From positions 992,001 to 1,056,000 of the forward strand of contig NZ_BHVZ01000001.1 of the NCBI RefSeq assembly GCF_003865035.1: DNA of 64,000 nucleotides. Reading direction: 5' to 3'. Under the pieces are notes generated by a model that was given only the letters and a program-made list of their open reading frames with translations, had not been told where the DNA came from and made no database searches. The DNA comes from Anaerotignum faecicola (GTDB lineage: Bacteria > Bacillota > Clostridia > Lachnospirales > Anaerotignaceae). Made by a program: the position numbers and the translations under genes. Each line of letters opens with the position of its first letter. Position 1 is the stretch's first letter. Shown here piece after piece: positions 31,609-38,941 of this stretch.

Positions 31609-32439
31609 TCAAATCGCAACAGGCACACGCCCCATGGATTTGCCGTACTCGTAATCCTCCACAATGAAATCGTCCACGGTGAAATCATAGAAATTCTTTA
31701 CCTCCGGATTTAGGCGCACCTTGGGTGCAGGCAATGGCTCACGGTCAAGCATGGTCTTTACCATATCAATATGTCTGTCATAAATGTGCATATCGCTGAT
31801 GACATGCACCAGCTCGCCCGGCTCTAAGCCGCTCACCTGCGCGAACATCATCAGCAGCGCGGAATACTGTACCACGTTCCAGTTATTTGCGGTCAGCGTA
31901 TCCTGCGAGCGCTGATTGAGAATCCCATTCAGACGATTGCCCGTTACATTAAAGGTCATGCTATAGGCGCAGGGCTCCAGACCCATTTCCGTCAAATCGG
32001 CAAAATTATAGATATTCGTCATGATACGTCTGGAGGCAGGTGTATTTTTGAGCTGCCACAGCACGTTATCCACCTGATCCATTTCACCATGAGGGAATTT
32101 ATACTTCACGCCAAGCTGATAGCCATACGCCTTGCCGATGGAACCGTTTTCATCCGCCCAGGAATCCCAGATATGGCTGTTCAAATCGTTTACATTATTG
32201 GATTTTTTCTGCCAGATCCAGAGGATTTCATCAATCGCCGCCTTCCAGTTGGTATAACGCAGCGTCATCAGCGGAAATTCCTCCTGCAAATTATAGCGAT
32301 TCACCACGCCAAAGGTCTTAATCGTGTGGGCAGGGGTGCCGTCCTCCCAGACTGCACGCACCTTTTCATTTTCCGTTGAAAAGCCATGCTCCAGAATCTG
32401 TCTGCAGTTTGCCTTAAAAATTTCATCTACCTTAGCCAA
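31609..32439 (-). CDS. thyA: Thymidylate synthase, divergent ThyA
   Basis: Methylates dUMP to dTMP using methylenetetrahydrofolate. 276 residues. The nucleophile Cys is present in LEPCAYSMTFNV, but the residue after it, His in most ThyA proteins (PCH), is Ala. NQRSQDTLTANNWNVVQYSA replaces the usual RSxDxxLGxPFNI block, and DMHIYDRHIDMV matches the dUMP-binding HxY. So it is a recognisable but divergent branch. The start is TTG: AGGAGG lies 8 bases before TTG 32439, while TTG 32445 is too close. Upstream of folA. Confidence 0.92.
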   Translation of the reverse strand: MAKVDEIFKANCRQILEHGFSTENEKVRAVWEDGTPAHTIKTFGVVNRYNLQEEFPLMTLRYTNWKAAIDEILWIWQKKSNNVNDLNSHIWDSWADENGSIGKAYGYQLGVKYKFPHGEMDQVDNVLWQLKNTPASRRIMTNIYNFADLTEMGLEPCAYSMTFNVTGNRLNGILNQRSQDTLTANNWNVVQYSALLMMFAQVSGLEPGELVHVISDMHIYDRHIDMVKTMLDREPLPAPKVRLNPEVKNFYDFTVDDFIVEDYEYGKSMGRVPVAI

Positions 32440-32553
32440 AAGCAATTCCTCCTTTTTTCCTTTTCATCTCTGTCGTTTACAAAAAACCGACCAAATTCCC
32501 CTTTTATTATACTGAAAAAAAATGAACTTTACCAGTCCCAAGATATCCGTTTC

Positions 32554-32582
32554 TTGCGCCGAAGGACATCTTATGGTAATAT
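32554..32582 (+). promoter_or_regulatory. Promoter of the LivJ-type gene
   Basis: TTGCGC (32554-32559), 17 bases, TAATAT (32577-32582), giving a leader of about 115 bases. Confidence 0.55.
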
Positions 32583-32589
32583 TTTTAGG

Positions 32590-32690
32590 AACACAAAAGC
32601 ATCCCTTCTTCCGGTTTGGGCAAAGAAGGCCCTTCGGTTCCTTTCAAAAACGACATTTTCCGGTTTGATGCTTTCCGGAATCCATTTATG
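32590..32690 (+). promoter_or_regulatory. Structured 5' leader of the LivJ-type gene (riboswitch-like)
   Basis: An outer stem AAAGCATC/GATGCTTT (32596-32603 with 32667-32674) encloses an inner hairpin CCTTCTT/AAGAAGG (32604-32610 with 32623-32629); TTCCGGTTTG occurs twice, in the inner loop and just inside the outer stem. The shape is that of a junction RNA, but I do not recognise a known riboswitch class, and it has no clear terminator. Confidence 0.4.
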
Positions 32691-32703
32691 GGAGGTTGTA
32701 AGA

Positions 32704-33960
32704 ATGAAAAAAATGACTGCGCTTCTGCTTGCCTCTGTGATGACAGTTTCTCTGGCGGCATGCGGCGGCAATGACGATGACGATGCGGCTTCTTCCGGCC
32801 CCGGCACGCAGATTACGGCGGCAGAGAAGGATGAAACCGAAGCCACGCACACCATCAAAATCGGCGTATTTGAGCCAACCACGGGCGAAAACAGCAACGG
32901 CGGCAAGCAGGAGGTTCTGGGCATCCGCTATGCCAATGCAATCGTGCCAACCGTGGAGCTAAACGGTACGGTATACAACATTGAGCTGGTGGAGGCAGAC
33001 AATCAATCCGACAAGGTAGCGGCTGTTGCTGCGGCAGAAAGCCTGATTGTGGAAGGCGTTGCAGGGGTAATCGGCTCCTACGGCTCAGGTGTTTCCAATG
33101 CCGCAGGACAGACCTTTGCGGACGCAAACGTGCCTGCCATCGGCGCATCCTGCACAAATCCGCAGGTAACCGCAGGCAATAAATATTATTTCCGCACAAC
33201 ATTCATGGACCCCTTTCAGGGCAGAGTAATCGCATCCTATGCGGCAGAGCAGGGATATCGGACTGCGGCTGTTATCAGCCAGAACGGGGATGATTATTCC
33301 ACAGGGATTGCGGCTTATTTCCGACAGGCATTTACAGATGAAAAAATCGGCGGCAAGGTGGTTGCAGACGAGGCCTACCACGCAGGCGAAACCGAGTTTG
33401 ACGAAATTTTGCAGAAAATTCAGAAAACCAATCCCGACTGCATCTTCCTGCCCTGCTCCACAGCTATGGCGGAGGTTCTGCTGCCCCAGATTCGCGAAAG
33501 CGGCATTACTGCACCCGTTCTTGCGGCAGATACCTGGGAAAACCTTTCCATGGTAAAGGCAATCGGCGAGGCGGCAGAGGGCGTTGTATTCTCCTCCCCC
33601 TTCGAAGTAAGCGCGACCACGCAGGCGAAAACCTTCGTCCGCGGCTTTCAGTCCTACCTGCGGCAGAACGCGGAGCGCATTGCGCTGAACGGCGGCACAG
33701 ACGAGGTTGCGGCGGTTTCCGCGCTGGGCTATGATGCCTATATGACGATGGTGACAGCACTGGAAAGTCTGGACGGGACGAAGGATGTGCTGACAAGCGT
33801 GGATCTGCGAAACGCACTGTATGAGGTGGATTATGAGGGCGTAACGGGGGATATCAGCTTCGACGATAACGGCGATGCCATCCGCGATACGGCTTATCTG
33901 AAACAGATTCAGAACGGAAAATTCGTGTTCCTGAAAAAACAGGTGGATGAAACAGAGTAA
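32704..33960 (+). CDS. LivJ-type ABC transporter substrate-binding lipoprotein (orphan)
   Basis: Extracytoplasmic receptor of the branched-chain amino acid/urea/amide family. 418 residues: lipobox LAAC (Cys 20), acidic linker (GGNDDDDAAS), then a Peripla_BP_6 fold starting HTIKIGVFEPTTGENSNGGK, with VEGVAGVIGSYGSGVSNAAG and VPAIGASCTNPQVT forming the ligand cleft and a DIxxALYEVDYEGVTG-type C-terminus. No permease or ATPase is adjacent and a terminator follows, so it works with a transporter encoded elsewhere or as a sensor. ATG 32704 with GGGAGG upstream. Confidence 0.93.
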   Translation: MKKMTALLLASVMTVSLAACGGNDDDDAASSGPGTQITAAEKDETEATHTIKIGVFEPTTGENSNGGKQEVLGIRYANAIVPTVELNGTVYNIELVEADNQSDKVAAVAAAESLIVEGVAGVIGSYGSGVSNAAGQTFADANVPAIGASCTNPQVTAGNKYYFRTTFMDPFQGRVIASYAAEQGYRTAAVISQNGDDYSTGIAAYFRQAFTDEKIGGKVVADEAYHAGETEFDEILQKIQKTNPDCIFLPCSTAMAEVLLPQIRESGITAPVLAADTWENLSMVKAIGEAAEGVVFSSPFEVSATTQAKTFVRGFQSYLRQNAERIALNGGTDEVAAVSALGYDAYMTMVTALESLDGTKDVLTSVDLRNALYEVDYEGVTGDISFDDNGDAIRDTAYLKQIQNGKFVFLKKQVDETE

Positions 33961-33967
33961 TAGAAAA

Positions 33968-33992
33968 GGAGTTCGCAATTTCTGCGAACTCC
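33968..33992 (+). terminator. Terminator of the LivJ-type gene
   Basis: GGAGTTCGCA / TGCGAACTCC with an ATTTC loop, A-rich before and CTTTTCTTTTTT after; it can also end the converging flavodiiron gene. Confidence 0.88.
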
Positions 33993-34002
33993 CTTTTCTT
34001 TT

Positions 34003-36537
34003 TTATACCTTTTCAAGCATTTCCTTCAGCGTTTTCTTTTCCTGAATTGCGGTTGTTACCTCTGCCATGCGGGAGGTATCTCCCAAGAGGATTGCACCGC
34101 AAAGAATTCCGTGGTGGAAATAGGCTCTTCTCAGAACCTGATTCTGTTCATCCTTGATTTCAACGGTTTTATAGGGGATTTCCGCCCTTGTGCCGATATC
34201 TCCGATGGCATAAAGGGAAGTACCCATGCCGTGGAAGCTGAGTGCGTTTATCTCAGGCTGATAGGAAAGGGCTTCTCCTGCCGCATTCGCCCCTGCAATG
34301 CGCCCCATTTCCTGCGCTACAGGCCAGAGGGCAATATTTGCGCCTGCGTACTGCGCACAGTCCCCTGCGGCATAAATGCCTGCCACGTTGGTTTCCATAT
34401 TTTCATTTACGATAACGGCTCTGTCTGCTGCCAATCCTGCCGCCTGCGCCACTGCGATATTTGCTCTCACACCGGTGGAGAAAATCACCAGATCCGCCGC
34501 TACGGTTTCTCCGCCTGCCAGCTTCACGCCTGTCACACGCTCCGTGCCGCTAATTTCCGCAATCTGTACACCTGTCAGAATGGAAATACCCTTACATTCC
34601 GCAATGCCTGTCAACATTCTGACTGTAGGCGCGTCAATCTTGCCTGCCATCAGCACAGGTGCGCTTTCCAGAACCGTAACATCCAGACCGAAGCGACGCA
34701 GCTCCCAAGCCGCCTCCAGCCCAAGCACGCCGCCGCCGATGACAACGGCATTTTTTGCGTCCTGCACCAACGCATTGACTCTTTCCACATCTGCAATGGA
34801 ACGCACAACGGCTACCTGCGGCAAATCATTGCCCTTGATGGGCGGCACAAAGCTATGCGCGCCGAGTGCATAGATGCACTTATCGAAGGGATAAACCGTG
34901 CCGTCTGTGAGGACAACCTCTTTTTTCTCCGCATCCAGAGCTGCAACCCTGCTTTCCAGCTGCAGGTTAATGCGATTTTCTTGATACCATTTTGCAGAAA
35001 CGCTTGCAATCGCGCCGCCGCTGACTGCGCCGAACAGGTTCTTTGTCAGCATAGGGCGATCATAGGGCAGCTCCTTTTCCTCGGAAAGCATGGTAATTTC
35101 TGCGGTTCGGTTGCGTAGACGAATCGCCTTTGCCGCCTGCAGCGCCGCTGTACCGCCGCCCAGAATCACAAAGCGTTCCTCTGTATCCCTGCAGAAATCT
35201 GTATCCTGCGATGCCACAGGCACGAAATTTTCAGCCCCAACGCCGCAGACAGGACAAGTTTCGATGGAGGAATCGAAAATTTCACCGCAGACCAGACATT
35301 TCACGAGCGTCCCTCTTGCAGAAGGCTTTTTCTTTTCCTCGCCCTTTAACAGCTTCAGACCGAACTGATAGCCGAAGGAAACCGCTTCTGCCAATTCCCG
35401 CTCAGAGGGCTTGAAGCGCACGCGGAACCCATCTACCACACGCAGATGAATCTGCTTCAGACGTGCAATGATATGCGGCACGCCTTCGCCGCTCCAGCCA
35501 TAGCTGCCGAAGGCAGATGCCAGCTTGCCGCCATGAATCGGCGGATACATGCCTGTTGTCAGATCCCAGATGGGCTTTAATGCCTCCTGCAGAATGGTCG
35601 GCGTACCGAAAAGGATACCATCCGCTGCGCCGATTTCTGCCGCAACCTCTGCCGCGTCTGCCGTAACTAAATCGTAACGTTTGACCGCGATGTCGCCCGC
35701 CTCAAGGATACCCTCGGTAATCTTTTCCGCCAGCTGCTCTGTATAGCCATACGCACTGACATAGGGGATGACAACGGTTGTTTTCTCATTCGTGGGGATT
35801 TTGCACCATTCGGCATAGATTGCCAGAAGCTCCGGAATATGGCTATCCAGAACGGGACCATGCCCGGGACAAATCATGTCGATATCCAGGGAATGCACCA
35901 GCTCCAGCGCATTTGTCATATAGGGCTGCTTGAAGGGGCCGAGGATGTTGTCAAAATAATATTTTGTTGCTCTGAGGTAGCCCTCCGTATCGGTTACGGT
36001 GCTTCTGAGAATCCCCTCATGGGCATAATGAGAGCCAAAGGAATCACAGGTAACAAGGGTTTTATCCTCCTTGATATAGGTATACATGGTATCGGGCCAA
36101 TGCAGATTCGGCAGAAGGAAGAACTGCAGGGTTTTATTGCCGATTTTCAGCTCATCTCCATTTTTGACGGGAATGCTGTAGAAATCCTCATTCACGATAT
36201 TTTTCAGAAAGCTGATTGCCGTAGGGGTCGCGATGATTTTCGCCTGAGGGTTTTCCGCAATGATATGGGCGATGGAACCGGCATGATCCGGCTCGGTATG
36301 ATCTACAACAATATAATCAATCTGCGCGATATCCAGCTGCTCGGACAATGCCGCTCTGTAATCTCCGAAGAATTTTTCCTTCGCGGTTTCAAAAAGAATC
36401 GTTTCATCCCCCGCCTTGAGAATGTAGGAATTATAGGTGGTGCCGAATTCCGTATACATGATGATGTCAAATACACGCAGGTTCTTATCCAAAATCCCTG
36501 CCCAATAAAAATCCTGTTTCAGCTGTAAGGTTTTCAT
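34003..36537 (-). CDS. Flavodiiron protein fused to rubredoxin and NADH:rubredoxin reductase (class F-like)
   Basis: Reduces O2 to water and/or NO to N2O, protecting an anaerobe. 844 residues: metallo-beta-lactamase diiron domain 1-250 with HTEPDHAGS near 79 and distal ligands in NLHWPDTM and GHGP; flavodoxin domain about 255-395 (VVIPYVSAYGYTEQLAEKI; AFGSYGWSGEG); rubredoxin about 412-435 (CLVCG, CPVCG); then a FAD/NAD(P) oxidoreductase from about 455 (FVILGGGTAALQAAKAIR; NAVVIGGGVLGLEAAWELRR; GIYAAGDCAQY). The whole electron path from NADH to the diiron site is in one chain, as in class F enzymes. Divergent from a Crp/Fnr regulator, its likely controller. Confidence 0.95.
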   Translation of the reverse strand: MKTLQLKQDFYWAGILDKNLRVFDIIMYTEFGTTYNSYILKAGDETILFETAKEKFFGDYRAALSEQLDIAQIDYIVVDHTEPDHAGSIAHIIAENPQAKIIATPTAISFLKNIVNEDFYSIPVKNGDELKIGNKTLQFFLLPNLHWPDTMYTYIKEDKTLVTCDSFGSHYAHEGILRSTVTDTEGYLRATKYYFDNILGPFKQPYMTNALELVHSLDIDMICPGHGPVLDSHIPELLAIYAEWCKIPTNEKTTVVIPYVSAYGYTEQLAEKITEGILEAGDIAVKRYDLVTADAAEVAAEIGAADGILFGTPTILQEALKPIWDLTTGMYPPIHGGKLASAFGSYGWSGEGVPHIIARLKQIHLRVVDGFRVRFKPSERELAEAVSFGYQFGLKLLKGEEKKKPSARGTLVKCLVCGEIFDSSIETCPVCGVGAENFVPVASQDTDFCRDTEERFVILGGGTAALQAAKAIRLRNRTAEITMLSEEKELPYDRPMLTKNLFGAVSGGAIASVSAKWYQENRINLQLESRVAALDAEKKEVVLTDGTVYPFDKCIYALGAHSFVPPIKGNDLPQVAVVRSIADVERVNALVQDAKNAVVIGGGVLGLEAAWELRRFGLDVTVLESAPVLMAGKIDAPTVRMLTGIAECKGISILTGVQIAEISGTERVTGVKLAGGETVAADLVIFSTGVRANIAVAQAAGLAADRAVIVNENMETNVAGIYAAGDCAQYAGANIALWPVAQEMGRIAGANAAGEALSYQPEINALSFHGMGTSLYAIGDIGTRAEIPYKTVEIKDEQNQVLRRAYFHHGILCGAILLGDTSRMAEVTTAIQEKKTLKEMLEKV

Positions 36538-36652
36538 GCTGCCGCTCTCCTTTCAAATACGCGTTTTCTCTCCGTCTATCTTCTCTTTTCTTTTTTTATT
36601 TTCTGCTTTTCTTTTGTTTATTTATATGATATCATTGTTTTAGAAAAAGAAG

Positions 36653-36668
36653 TGTTGCATTTGCAACA
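36653..36668. promoter_or_regulatory. Palindrome between flavodiiron and Crp/Fnr genes (candidate operator)
   Basis: TGTTGCA-TT-TGCAACA, a perfect 7-2-7 palindrome, 15 bases before the regulator's start codon and just ahead of its AAGGAG ribosome site. Probably the autoregulatory site. TATGATATCAT (36625-36635) nearby may supply -10 boxes on both strands. Confidence 0.55.
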
Positions 36669-36682
36669 AGGAGCGAAAAAAT

Positions 36683-37327
36683 ATGGAAAATTTATTGAAA
36701 AATGAACTCTTTACGCACGTTTCGACAGAAGAACTGGAAAAAATGATTCCCTGCTTTGAAATGACGAAGCGCAGCTTTCGGGAAAAGGACATCATTCCCA
36801 CGCACGAGGGGGAAAAAAATTATATCTGCCTGCTGCTTTCGGGGACAGTTTCTGTCAACCGCATCAGCATAGACGGCTCGTTGGACTTACTGGAATACCT
36901 GGAGGATACGGGCGTATTCGGGGCAGCGTTTGCCTTTGCCAATCAGGAGGATGCGTTTCTGACCATCTGCGAAAAGGACTGCACGGTGCTCTTTATCGAA
37001 AAGCACCATATTTCCAAGCGGTGCCTGAATGCCTGTCCGCACCATACGCAGGTGGCGGAAAATATGCTGCAGCTGATGGGGAATAAGGTTGTCACGCTGA
37101 CGGAAAAGGTGGATATCCTCAGCCATCGCTCCATTCGCGGCAAGCTGATGAGCTATTTCCGCATCCAGAGCACAAAGACGGGGGAATTGAGCTTTTTACT
37201 GCCCTTTTCTCTGCTCAAGCTTGCGAATTATCTCTGCATTGACCGCAGCGCCATGATGCGCGAAATCAAAAAAATGAAGGAGGAGGAGCTGATTGCAATA
37301 GAAGGAAAACGGGTGACACTGCTGTGA
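36683..37327 (+). CDS. Crp/Fnr-family transcriptional regulator
   Basis: 214 residues: cyclic-nucleotide-like sensor fold at about 15-115, dimer helix, and C-terminal winged helix with SLLKLANYLCIDRSAMMREI as recognition region. There is no N-terminal Fnr cysteine cluster; scattered cysteines (CFEM, CEKDC, CLNAC) might matter. The long divergent overlap with the flavodiiron gene suggests it senses NO, O2 or a related stress, as similar regulators of hcp and norV-like genes do; this is inference. AAGGAG upstream of ATG 36683. Confidence 0.92.
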   Translation: MENLLKNELFTHVSTEELEKMIPCFEMTKRSFREKDIIPTHEGEKNYICLLLSGTVSVNRISIDGSLDLLEYLEDTGVFGAAFAFANQEDAFLTICEKDCTVLFIEKHHISKRCLNACPHHTQVAENMLQLMGNKVVTLTEKVDILSHRSIRGKLMSYFRIQSTKTGELSFLLPFSLLKLANYLCIDRSAMMREIKKMKEEELIAIEGKRVTLL

Positions 37328-37328
37328 A

Positions 37329-37368
37329 AAAATAAGGCTATATCAGAAAAATCTGAGATAGCCTTATT
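37329..37368. terminator. Bidirectional terminator between the crp-like gene and spoIIID
   Basis: AAATAAGGCTATATCAGA / TCTGAGATAGCCTTATTT, a long stem with one mismatch and a 4-base loop. Confidence 0.85.
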
Positions 37369-37370
37369 TT

Positions 37371-37628
37371 TTATTTCGTTTTATTGTGCAGGTATTTCTC
37401 TCTCGTTGCCAAGCCGCCGCGGATATGCCGCTCCGCTTTATTGACCTCCAGAACCGCACGGACGGATTTTGCCAGCTCCGGGTCAATGCGCTCCACACGG
37501 TCGGTGATATCTTTATGCACGGTAGATTTTGAAATGCCAAATTTTTTCGCCGTTTCTCTCACTGTTGCATTGGTGTGTATCATAAATTTCGCAACCTCAA
37601 CCGCCCTTTCCTCAATATACGTTTTCAA
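37371..37628 (-). CDS. spoIIID: Sporulation transcriptional regulator SpoIIID
   Basis: Mother-cell DNA-binding protein that switches sigma-E genes on or off before sigma-K. 85 residues. KTYIEERAVEVAKFMIHTNA then TVRETAKKFGISKSTVHKDI is the SpoIIID helix-turn-helix, followed by RHIRGGLATREKY with the basic tail that contacts the minor groove. I place the start at TTG 37628, 8 bases after GAGGAG, which aligns with the family N-terminus; GTG 37637 would abut the ribosome site. Single gene, leftward. Confidence 0.94.
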   Translation of the reverse strand: MKTYIEERAVEVAKFMIHTNATVRETAKKFGISKSTVHKDITDRVERIDPELAKSVRAVLEVNKAERHIRGGLATREKYLHNKTK

Positions 37629-37687
37629 GCCAAGCACTCCTCTGATTATCGCTTGGTTATGTATATGCAGGCAGTAGGAAAGATATG

Positions 37688-37718
37688 AAAAGCGGCTATC
37701 CGAGGAGATAGCCGCTTT
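37688..37718 (-). terminator. Hairpin upstream of spoIIID
   Basis: AAAGCGGCTATC / GATAGCCGCTTT around CGAGGA. Read leftward it could terminate transcripts arriving from the shikimate operon and insulate spoIIID. Confidence 0.6.
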
Positions 37719-37846
37719 CTATATGAGTTAGGGAATTTAGAATAGTTTTCGTTTCTTTATTGTTTATACACAAGCATAATGTTTTTGAGGTTTTTGTTTC
37801 TTATTTTAAATCTTTAAATTTGAATGGAGAAGGTATTTCATTGCGG

Positions 37847-37990
37847 TGTCGACTGAGTCGACACCTTAAGTCGAAATCAGGATTTCGACTTGTTTGAAAC
37901 AGAGGAATAAACTGACAAGTTCCGTCAGCATAAATGCTTAGAAACTTGCAGTTTTCCTCGAGTGAGCAAAGCCCCCTCTGCGGATTCCAT
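37847..37990 (+). repeat. Dispersed structured element, family 2, copy B
   Basis: Matches the minus strand of 17147-17292 with compensatory differences: GGTGTCGAC/GTCGACACC for GGTGCCGAC/GTCGGCACC, AAGTCGAAAT/ATTTCGACTT for AAGTCGAAAA/TTTTCGACTT, and CAAGTT/AACTTG for CGAGTT/AACTCG. Shared unpaired blocks include GAAACAGAGGAATAAAC and CTGCGGATTCCAT. It occupies most of the gene-free stretch 37720-38037. Confidence 0.75.
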
Positions 37991-38037
37991 TCGGGGAATA
38001 AAACTTCCCCGAACCCCTCCGCAAATTCCGTTCTTTT

Positions 38038-38910
38038 TTATTTAAAGAACAGTTCGTATACTTCCTTGGTGGGCATATCCTTACCTGTAAAGAGGTTGAA
38101 TGCCGCAGCACCCTGCCACATCAGCATACCTGTGCCGCCGACAGCGACCTTACAGCCTGCCGCCTTTGCGGACTGCACGAATTTTGTTTCCTTGGGATTA
38201 TAAACCGCATCTGCTACCACCAGATCGGGGTGGAATACGGATACATCCTCAACCAGAGACTGGTCATCCAGAGGCTTCATGCCAACCTTTGTTGCATTTA
38301 CCAGAATATCGCTATCCTTGATTGCGGCATACAATGCATCTGTTTCCTCCAGAGGATGGATGCTGACCTCGCAGTCGGGCACCATCTGCTGAATTTTTTT
38401 CACTGTTTTTTCGCCGTTTGCGTAAAATTCATCTTTTCTGTTGAAGATGGAAAGCTTCTTTGCGCCATCCAGTGCGCACTGCACCTGAATTGCAGTTGCG
38501 GCACCGCCTGCACCCATCACGGTGATTTTCTTACCCTTCACATCAACACCGTTTTCCTTCAGGTTTCTGACAAAGCCCATGCCGTCTGTGTTATTGCCGT
38601 AGAGCTTGCCATCCTTTACCACAACGGTATTGCAGGCACCAATCAGCTTTGCCGCATCGGAAAGCTCGTCCACCAGCTCCGCAACTCTTGTTTTGCAGGG
38701 CATGGTTACGTTAAAGCCCTTGCAGCCCAGCACCTTCAGTGCATTGACTGCCTCCTCTGTTTTTTCCAGAGGCACATCGTATGCCAGATAAGCATAGTCC
38801 AGACCGGTCTGTGCGAAGCTGTAGTTATACATGGCGGGAGAGCCGCTATGCCCTACAGGAGTACCGATCAAACAAAACATGCCTGTTCTGCCTGTGATTC
38901 TTTTTTCCAT
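38038..38910 (-). CDS. Shikimate/quinate dehydrogenase, YdiB-like (copy 1)
   Basis: NAD(P)-dependent interconversion of shikimate and 3-dehydroshikimate (and, for YdiB, quinate and dehydroquinate). 290 residues. Substrate motif CLIGTPVGHSGSPAMYNYSF, catalytic Lys in NVTMPCKTRV and Asp in GNNTDGMGF; nucleotide loop VMGAGGAATAIQVQ followed by IFNRKDEF. The acidic residue after NRK and blocks such as SDILVNATKVGMKPLDDQSL and AVYNPKETKF resemble E. coli YdiB more than AroE, suggesting NAD use and catabolic duty. Last gene of the seven-gene operon. Confidence 0.93.
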   Translation of the reverse strand: MEKRITGRTGMFCLIGTPVGHSGSPAMYNYSFAQTGLDYAYLAYDVPLEKTEEAVNALKVLGCKGFNVTMPCKTRVAELVDELSDAAKLIGACNTVVVKDGKLYGNNTDGMGFVRNLKENGVDVKGKKITVMGAGGAATAIQVQCALDGAKKLSIFNRKDEFYANGEKTVKKIQQMVPDCEVSIHPLEETDALYAAIKDSDILVNATKVGMKPLDDQSLVEDVSVFHPDLVVADAVYNPKETKFVQSAKAAGCKVAVGGTGMLMWQGAAAFNLFTGKDMPTKEVYELFFK

Positions 38911-38941
38911 TGTATTTTTCCTCCTTTATTTTTTTCTTTTG

